Source: MGNI01 sp964353875 (GTDB taxonomy: Bacteria; Chloroflexota; Anaerolineae; Anaerolineales; E44-bin32). From it: DNA of 19,303 nucleotides. The notes below the pieces were generated by a model. The model saw nothing but the letters and a program-made list of their open reading frames with translations. It had not been told where the DNA came from and searched no databases. The stretch spans positions 1-19,303 of the forward strand of contig CAYGXU010000058.1 in NCBI GenBank assembly GCA_964353875.1, written 5' to 3'. The translations under genes were made by a program, and so were the position numbers. Positions 15,276 through 19,303 of this stretch are shown piece after piece; position 1 is the first letter of the stretch, and each line of letters begins with the position of its first letter.

Positions 15276-17099
15276 TCACTGTGCCAAACCTTGTTCCTGC
15301 CTAGTGGATGTGAGAAAGGAAGTGATTCGATCAGGGGCAATGCTACTTCCAGCACTCAGCAGATATCGTTTTGCCCAGAAATAACCTGAGGGGAGATCAC
15401 GAGCCAAATTGGGGTAGTCTCGAATGATACGTGCGGAGAGATTTTGGGCCAATTGCAGGATGGCTTCAGCAGGAGCCATCTCAGGAGAAAGACCAACTGT
15501 AAAAAGCAGGAGTCCTGGCTGGATCTCGATTGACTCCACCCGCCAACCCCAAGCAACACACAGCTTATGAAGCCAAGTTTCCAATTGACCCTTGAGAGGC
15601 TCGTCAAGCGAATGCTCGGGAAAGCGAGGGATAAGCACCACGGTGAAAGGCAGGTAGTATTTCGCTTCCTGTTTGGGTAGATGTAGAGCTGTCATCTCTT
15701 CCACTTGCTCGGCTTCTATTTCTTCTTCCAGGAAGGGGAGATGTGAGAGGGGTTTAGGTTGTTTAGGCAACCAATCCTCAGGAAGGGAAATAGTAGGGAT
15801 GGATTCCGCTATAGGCTTCGATTGCGCTTCTGTCTGCAAAGGTTCTGGCTCCGGCATAGGGACCGGCTTATCCCCTGCAGGGGGAGCTTTTGCTGGTGCT
15901 ATTGCGCTTGGAATCCACCCACTTGGCTGCAGGAGTTCTTCCTCCTCTTGCATGTGTGTGACCTTTGGCATGATTTTTTGTGGTTCTTGCGCAGGTTTGT
16001 AAGTTTTCGGGTCTTGGTGGATTAAGATCCGGCTAATTTTCTGAGCCTCTCGACGAGCGAGGCTGAAGGATGTTTCTGCGGCGTAGACCAGAGCCAATAA
16101 AAGATCTTCGATGATGGGACAGGCGTAGAGCAAGTGGTCATTGGTTTCGCCACTAAAACGAATGTAGCGGATGATCGCTCCCTGCGTTTTTAAACCTTCT
16201 TCCAGCTTTGCAAGGAGTTGGACGATACTCTTCACTTGCATGGCGTCAATCCCGCCCGCCAATGACCAAAGGGTACCGCTATGAATTAGCATAGCTGTGT
16301 GGGCGTTATGCTCCCCCTGCAATAACGAGAGATATCCTTCTGCCTGGGATGAGGTTTGCAGCCAAGGGGGAGCTGTTGAAAATGTTTGGCTCTTTTCAAC
16401 GGGATGCCTGGTTAAATCGACGGTCGGTTTTCTTGTCTCCTCAGTTGGTGTACTTGGAGATGGCTTTGGCTGGCTGGGTTCGAAATGGGATTCGACTGGA
16501 ATATCCTTTCTTTGATCCATGTGCGCGGAGGGCTGAACCGGAGCGCGGATTGCCTGCTGCATCTCTTCAGGTGATTTGTTCGGGATAGTTCTTAGACTTG
16601 TGGCCATATCCGATTGCTCTGAAGCGGGAGCCCTGCTTACTGCTCCAGTGGATTTAGCGGAGCCGGTGGTTTGCCTGGCCTGCGGAGGAGGTTTCATCGG
16701 ACCGGTGATTCCTGATTGACCCACCTGAAGGTTGGGGTCAAGCTGGAGTTTGGCGGCCAGGATCTTTGGAAAGTTTTGGGGAGCGGTGGATTTATCGATT
16801 ATGGCATTAAGCTTCAAGTCGTCGAGAGGGGAATGCTGCAACTCTTGATCAGTTAAAACTGCAAGGATCATCAATTTCTCATTAATCCCCCGCATCTGGC
16901 GGATTAAATCTCGGCCACGCAGATCAGGCAATTCGAAGTCCACAATAGCCGCCCGGAATTGGCTTTCGGTAAGTCGCATCAAGGCTTCGATTGCTCGGTT
17001 AGCAAGAGTAACTTTAAAGATGCCAGTCTTCTCGAGGCTCTGGCGGATTGAATTGCCATAGTCCTGATTAGCCTCAACCAACAAGATCGGTATTTCCAT
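15276..17099 (-). CDS. Receiver / roadblock-like / inactivated Y1-transposase-fold fusion protein
   Basis: This 607-residue protein has three folded parts joined by Pro/Gln/Glu-rich linkers. Residues 1-120 form a receiver domain with the phospho-acceptor D54 (AIVDFELPDL), T83 and K103. Residues about 252-362 look like a roadblock/longin-type alpha-beta domain (HTAMLIHSGTLWSLAGG, then a helix and three strands with RYIRFSG and HLLYACP). Residues about 481-600 follow the IS200/IS605 TnpA (Y1) fold from end to end: YYLPFTVV as strand 1, LKGQLETWLHKLCVAWG as helix 1, RVESIEIQPGLLLFTVGL as the strand pair, SARIIRDYPNL as the helix and GYFWAKRYLLSAG for the W-x-R-x-Y-F-V-x-T-V-G motif. The HUH histidines are replaced (G529-L-L-L532) and the catalytic tyrosine position is F595. 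It should not cut DNA but might still bind structured DNA or act as a protein dimeriser. It lies upstream of polA. The REC call is firm, the Y1 match probable, the roadblock-like call weaker. Confidence 0.82.
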   Translation of the reverse strand: MEIPILLVEANQDYGNSIRQSLEKTGIFKVTLANRAIEALMRLTESQFRAAIVDFELPDLRGRDLIRQMRGINEKLMILAVLTDQELQHSPLDDLKLNAIIDKSTAPQNFPKILAAKLQLDPNLQVGQSGITGPMKPPPQARQTTGSAKSTGAVSRAPASEQSDMATSLRTIPNKSPEEMQQAIRAPVQPSAHMDQRKDIPVESHFEPSQPKPSPSTPTEETRKPTVDLTRHPVEKSQTFSTAPPWLQTSSQAEGYLSLLQGEHNAHTAMLIHSGTLWSLAGGIDAMQVKSIVQLLAKLEEGLKTQGAIIRYIRFSGETNDHLLYACPIIEDLLLALVYAAETSFSLARREAQKISRILIHQDPKTYKPAQEPQKIMPKVTHMQEEEELLQPSGWIPSAIAPAKAPPAGDKPVPMPEPEPLQTEAQSKPIAESIPTISLPEDWLPKQPKPLSHLPFLEEEIEAEQVEEMTALHLPKQEAKYYLPFTVVLIPRFPEHSLDEPLKGQLETWLHKLCVAWGWRVESIEIQPGLLLFTVGLSPEMAPAEAILQLAQNLSARIIRDYPNLARDLPSGYFWAKRYLLSAGSSIAPDRITSFLTSTRQEQGLAQ

Positions 17100-17239
17100 C
17101 GCTGACTCGATTTTAGATCACTATGAATTTCTTCGATCTCTATTCGTCGTCTTTCCTATTGAGCTCGGCTTACAAAATCAGAATTGAAGTTGGGCGTATA
17201 ACTTCTCATTTGCAGATACCCAGGCACCTTTTCACCTTT

Positions 17240-17248
17240 ACTATAGCA
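17240..17248 (-). promoter_or_regulatory. Possible extended -10 promoter for the receiver/Y1-fold gene
   Basis: TGCTATAGT on the minus strand is a TGn-extended -10 with five of six matches in the hexamer. No good -35 is visible. It would give a leader of about 135 bases before the ATG at 17099. Confidence 0.35.
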
Positions 17249-17587
17249 AAGAATGTCTTCTTCGGCGAGGCCGCTGAAAGGGATTGGATGCGAAGTTTAG
17301 GACAACTCGGAGCAATTAGTTGGAACCCTGAAATCCGAAATATGCGACTGGAATGCAAACCGCGCCCCGTAGAATATCAGGTCATAAGCCGCTTCCCAGG
17401 CACAAACGCCAGTGTTTTATAAACGCCGGAATATAGAAAAACCTCTATTTGCCTCGATGAAAGAGATATCACCCAGGGTGCCATCCTCGACAAAGGCAGC
17501 CCGATTTGTGCAAGATTGCCATTATTCAGCCTTGACAGAAAAATCACTCTAAGTGCTGGGCGTCGAGGGGATGAGCGCTTTTGTTTG

Positions 17588-17627
17588 GCGATCCCACTTG
17601 CGCTCTCGTTTTTAAAAGTCGGATCGC
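17588..17627. repeat. Imperfect stem-loop
   Basis: GCGATCC (17588-17594) pairs with GGATCGC (17621-17627); after one C-C mismatch, ACTT pairs with AAGT, leaving a 16-base loop. It lies about 100 bases beyond the lipoprotein stop. Its role is unknown; it is not followed by a T run on either strand. Confidence 0.4.
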
Positions 17628-17676
17628 AAGCGAGTACGCATCAGTGACTATCGCAATTAATTTGTCTTGCGGCAAA

Positions 17677-17711
17677 GCACAGCAGGCGTTTTACCCAGAC
17701 GCCTGCTGTGC
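17677..17711 (-). terminator. Terminator-like hairpin after the lipoprotein gene
   Basis: GCACAGCAGGCGT and ACGCCTGCTGTGC form a perfect 13-pair stem with a nine-base loop, starting 14 bases after the lipoprotein stop. On the minus strand the stem is followed by CTTTGCCGC, so the T tract is short. Position and strength favour a terminator or 3'-end stabiliser for this gene. Confidence 0.65.
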
Positions 17712-17724
17712 ATAAGAAGCTTGT

Positions 17725-18873
17725 TTATCTTGGTGGTCCCTCGATCCTGGGAAGCAACCAGAATGCCCAATCCTGATCGGATATACCATTGGCCATGACA
17801 ACCAAGGTGAACTCAATCGATTTTCCAGCCAGGCCTTTGGCGCCAAGATCGATATCGATCTTGCGGATATTTCCGTCATAAGATTCATCCCATTGGTCGA
17901 GTATTTGCACCGGGCCACCATCAGCACGGTAGGTCACCTGGAATCTGACATTACAGGCAGAACCGCCGCTTTTATAGAGGCATCCAATCACTGTCATGAA
18001 ATGATCCCCAGCCTTCACATCAAATGCAGGGAAGCGACCGGAGATGATCCCATCGTTCACCCACTGAGGATGGGTAAACAAAGCCGGTTCATCATCGGTT
18101 ACGCCATTCTCGAATTTGGGATTGTTCACCTTGAGGACAAAGCCCTTAATATCGCCATCCGCGCCTGGGCAAGGCAAGGCTCCGGCACCGCTGTACCAAT
18201 TTGCCGTACAATAGAAATCAATGAGGCTGTACACGACGACCGGTTTGGGTGTTGGGGTCGGTCCCACAATGATCCAAACCCAGAAAGGTTTATTTCCTTC
18301 GGTTCCGATCCCGAAAATCAGGCCTTTGTCGTTACGGAGTTTCCAAAGACTGCGGTGTTCCCCATTAACAGAGGGAGCGATGAATGTGATCGCCATATCA
18401 ATCGTACCACCGGGGGGTACGGTGCCGGTCAATTGCTTCGATGGCGAGGCTCCCATGATGTTTTCACTATCAAAAACAAGAGAGTAGGCTGTCGTCCAGG
18501 TACAGGTTCCAGTATTTTTCAGCCGCCAGATTTTCTCAAAGCTCTGTCCTGGATCCATACGGGTATAGTCGGGGATCGTGACATCTTTATCAAGGGAGGC
18601 CTTGTCAACGCACGCCTCGGTTGGGGATGCAGAAGGCGAGGGCTGAACTGCGTTTGTCGGAGGGAACCCGCTCGTTGGCTGAGGGGTCAAAGTCTCCTGA
18701 ATGATCACAGGAGTATCGACAAGCGCTTGAGTGAGCCTGGCATCAATGGTCTGTGCAGCAGCAGTCGCAAATTGATCTTGCGTTGGCTGGAGTCCCGGAA
18801 AATTACAGGCAGCAAAGATAAGCCCAAGGATCACAAAACTGATAAGTAGTATAAATACAGTCTCTTTCTTCAT
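17725..18873 (-). CDS. Lipoprotein with NBR1-like four-tryptophan Ig domain
   Basis: A predicted surface lipoprotein of 382 residues. The N-terminus MKKE plus a hydrophobic stretch ends in a lipobox, FAAC with C23 as the lipidated residue. Next is an A/Q/T-rich segment (QFATAAAQTIDARLTQAL) followed by a Pro/Thr/Ser-rich spacer, a combination frequent in Anaerolineae lipoproteins. Residues about 95-203 form an NBR1-type Ig domain with the characteristic tryptophans W116 (WRLKNTG), W126 (CTW), W177 (SLWKLRND) and W198 (FWVWIIV). After a PTPTPKP linker, a second beta-rich domain (about 213-380) has four cysteines and no family I can name. GGAGGT lies nine bases before the ATG. The gene has its own promoter and 3' hairpin. 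A binding or adhesion role at the cell surface is likely, but its ligand is unknown. Confidence 0.9.
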   Translation of the reverse strand: MKKETVFILLISFVILGLIFAACNFPGLQPTQDQFATAAAQTIDARLTQALVDTPVIIQETLTPQPTSGFPPTNAVQPSPSASPTEACVDKASLDKDVTIPDYTRMDPGQSFEKIWRLKNTGTCTWTTAYSLVFDSENIMGASPSKQLTGTVPPGGTIDMAITFIAPSVNGEHRSLWKLRNDKGLIFGIGTEGNKPFWVWIIVGPTPTPKPVVVYSLIDFYCTANWYSGAGALPCPGADGDIKGFVLKVNNPKFENGVTDDEPALFTHPQWVNDGIISGRFPAFDVKAGDHFMTVIGCLYKSGGSACNVRFQVTYRADGGPVQILDQWDESYDGNIRKIDIDLGAKGLAGKSIEFTLVVMANGISDQDWAFWLLPRIEGPPR

Positions 18874-18956
18874 TGGATGTCTACCTCCATCGTCTCCATC
18901 CTATCCCTAAATACTGGCTGTTGAGTATATTCCTTCAGTCGCCTCTCAGACAGGAT

Positions 18957-18984
18957 GCTATAACGGGAAAGACCTGCGAGTCAA
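18957..18984 (-). promoter_or_regulatory. Sigma-70-type promoter of the lipoprotein gene
   Basis: TTGACT (18984-18979) and TATAGC (18962-18957) on the minus strand are separated by 16 bases. The predicted start near 18950 gives a leader of about 77 bases before the ATG at 18873. Confidence 0.55.
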
Positions 18985-19002
18985 GCGAAGGTAAAGGTTC
19001 GC
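18985..19002. promoter_or_regulatory. Inverted repeat abutting the -35, possible operator
   Basis: GCGAA and TTCGC flank the eight-base spacer GGTAAAGG and end directly beside the -35 hexamer of the lipoprotein promoter. This is a typical place for an activator site, but the arms are short, so chance is possible. Confidence 0.35.
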
Positions 19003-19303
19003 CTCTTTTGTGGAGTATGATCTACTCGAAAAATTTTCGGTGATCCAGGTTAAGCCCCTCCCGTGATTTACTGATGCGAAAGTACCCGGTTAGTGTAAGT
19101 TTGCGCCATTACAATCGTTGAGTTGATATCTATTCAGAGAACACCTCTTCAATGATAACCTTAGCCAGGATATTCTATCGTAGATCAGAAGAGGCCATCG
19201 GAATGATCACCAACCTCCTTGAACCAATCCGCGTAACTATTTCCTCCTTATAAGAATGTGTCAAAGGCCCCTCTGCCTGCATATGATTGATGCAATTGTT
19301 GTG

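Larger units (their letters stand above)
17100..17724. other. Non-coding gap between the lipoprotein and receiver/Y1-fold genes
   Basis: About 620 bases hold no supportable gene. A plus-strand frame of 99 codons at 17123-17422 lacks a ribosome site and resembles nothing. The visible elements are the extended -10 at 17240-17248, a pair of AAACGCC boxes near 17404-17427, the imperfect stem-loop at 17588-17627 and the terminator-like hairpin at 17677-17711. A small RNA cannot be excluded. Confidence 0.55.
18874..19303. other. Non-coding region upstream of the lipoprotein gene
   Basis: About 430 bases up to the window edge carry the lipoprotein promoter and its possible operator. On the minus strand two strong AAGGAGG ribosome-site-like motifs occur near 19250 and 19217. 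The second is followed by TTG GTG codons, but any frame starting there closes within about a dozen codons at a TAG. No real gene is supported. Confidence 0.5.

Noticed and set aside
15276..15720. An IS200/IS605 insertion sequence at the end of the receiver gene
   Set aside because: The transposase-like part is in frame within one long gene, lacks the HUH and tyrosine residues, and has no recognisable element ends. It is a domain, not a mobile element.
17123..17422. A plus-strand frame of 99 codons in the gap upstream of the receiver/Y1-fold gene
   Set aside because: No ribosome site, no recognisable motif, and composition unlike the neighbouring genes.
17893..18849. A plus-strand open frame of 318 codons opposite the lipoprotein gene
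   Set aside because: The minus-strand gene has a signal peptide, lipobox, Ig domain, ribosome site, promoter and 3' hairpin. The plus frame is its shadow.
19180..19260. A small gene behind the AAGGAGG motifs near 19217 and 19250
   Set aside because: Frames starting after these motifs close within about a dozen codons; not enough to support a gene.

Overview
The window reads as a chromosomal segment of a Chloroflexota bacterium, most likely class Anaerolineae. This is inferred from protein style, because no rRNA or other marker gene is present. The clues are a lipoprotein with an Ala/Gln/Thr-rich stretch after the lipobox and a four-tryptophan (NBR1-like) Ig domain, a stand-alone YgiT-type zinc-finger protein, mosaic REC/GAF/roadblock-like regulators, and a cdaA-cdaR pair followed by der. 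Every gene I can support lies on the minus strand, so the window is read from right to left. I see no tRNA, rRNA, CRISPR array, intact insertion sequence or prophage gene.

In transcription order the layout is as follows. (1) 18873-17725 encodes a secreted lipoprotein with its own promoter and a 3' hairpin. (2) A non-coding gap of about 600 bp follows. (3) 17099-15276 encodes a 607-residue protein with an N-terminal receiver domain, a roadblock/longin-like middle domain, and a C-terminal domain that matches the IS200/IS605 Y1 (HUH) transposase fold but lacks the HUH histidines and the catalytic tyrosine. (4) 15201-12424 is polA with all three domains, behind a good sigma-70-type promoter. (5) 12247-9905 encodes a large TPR protein. 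It is followed closely by cdaA (diadenylate cyclase), cdaR (YbbR-domain regulator) and der (ribosome-assembly GTPase), with gaps of 8 to 32 bp, so these four look like one operon. (6) lepB (signal peptidase I) has a consensus-like promoter that nearly touches its first ATG. (7) A gap of about 410 bp leads to a small zinc-finger protein, a REC-GAF-ATPase protein resembling a pseudokinase, and a 180-residue protein that looks internally duplicated. (8) After a 360-bp gap with a REP-like palindrome comes comEC, cut by the left window edge.

Functionally this is mostly housekeeping: DNA replication and repair, c-di-AMP signalling, ribosome assembly, protein secretion and DNA uptake, interleaved with lineage-specific regulators. 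The most unusual item is the receiver / roadblock-like / dead Y1-transposase fusion upstream of polA. Two further observations concern lost active sites. The metallo-beta-lactamase domain of ComEC has lost its metal ligands while keeping the fold, and the REC-GAF protein has an ATPase domain but no recognisable phospho-accepting histidine.
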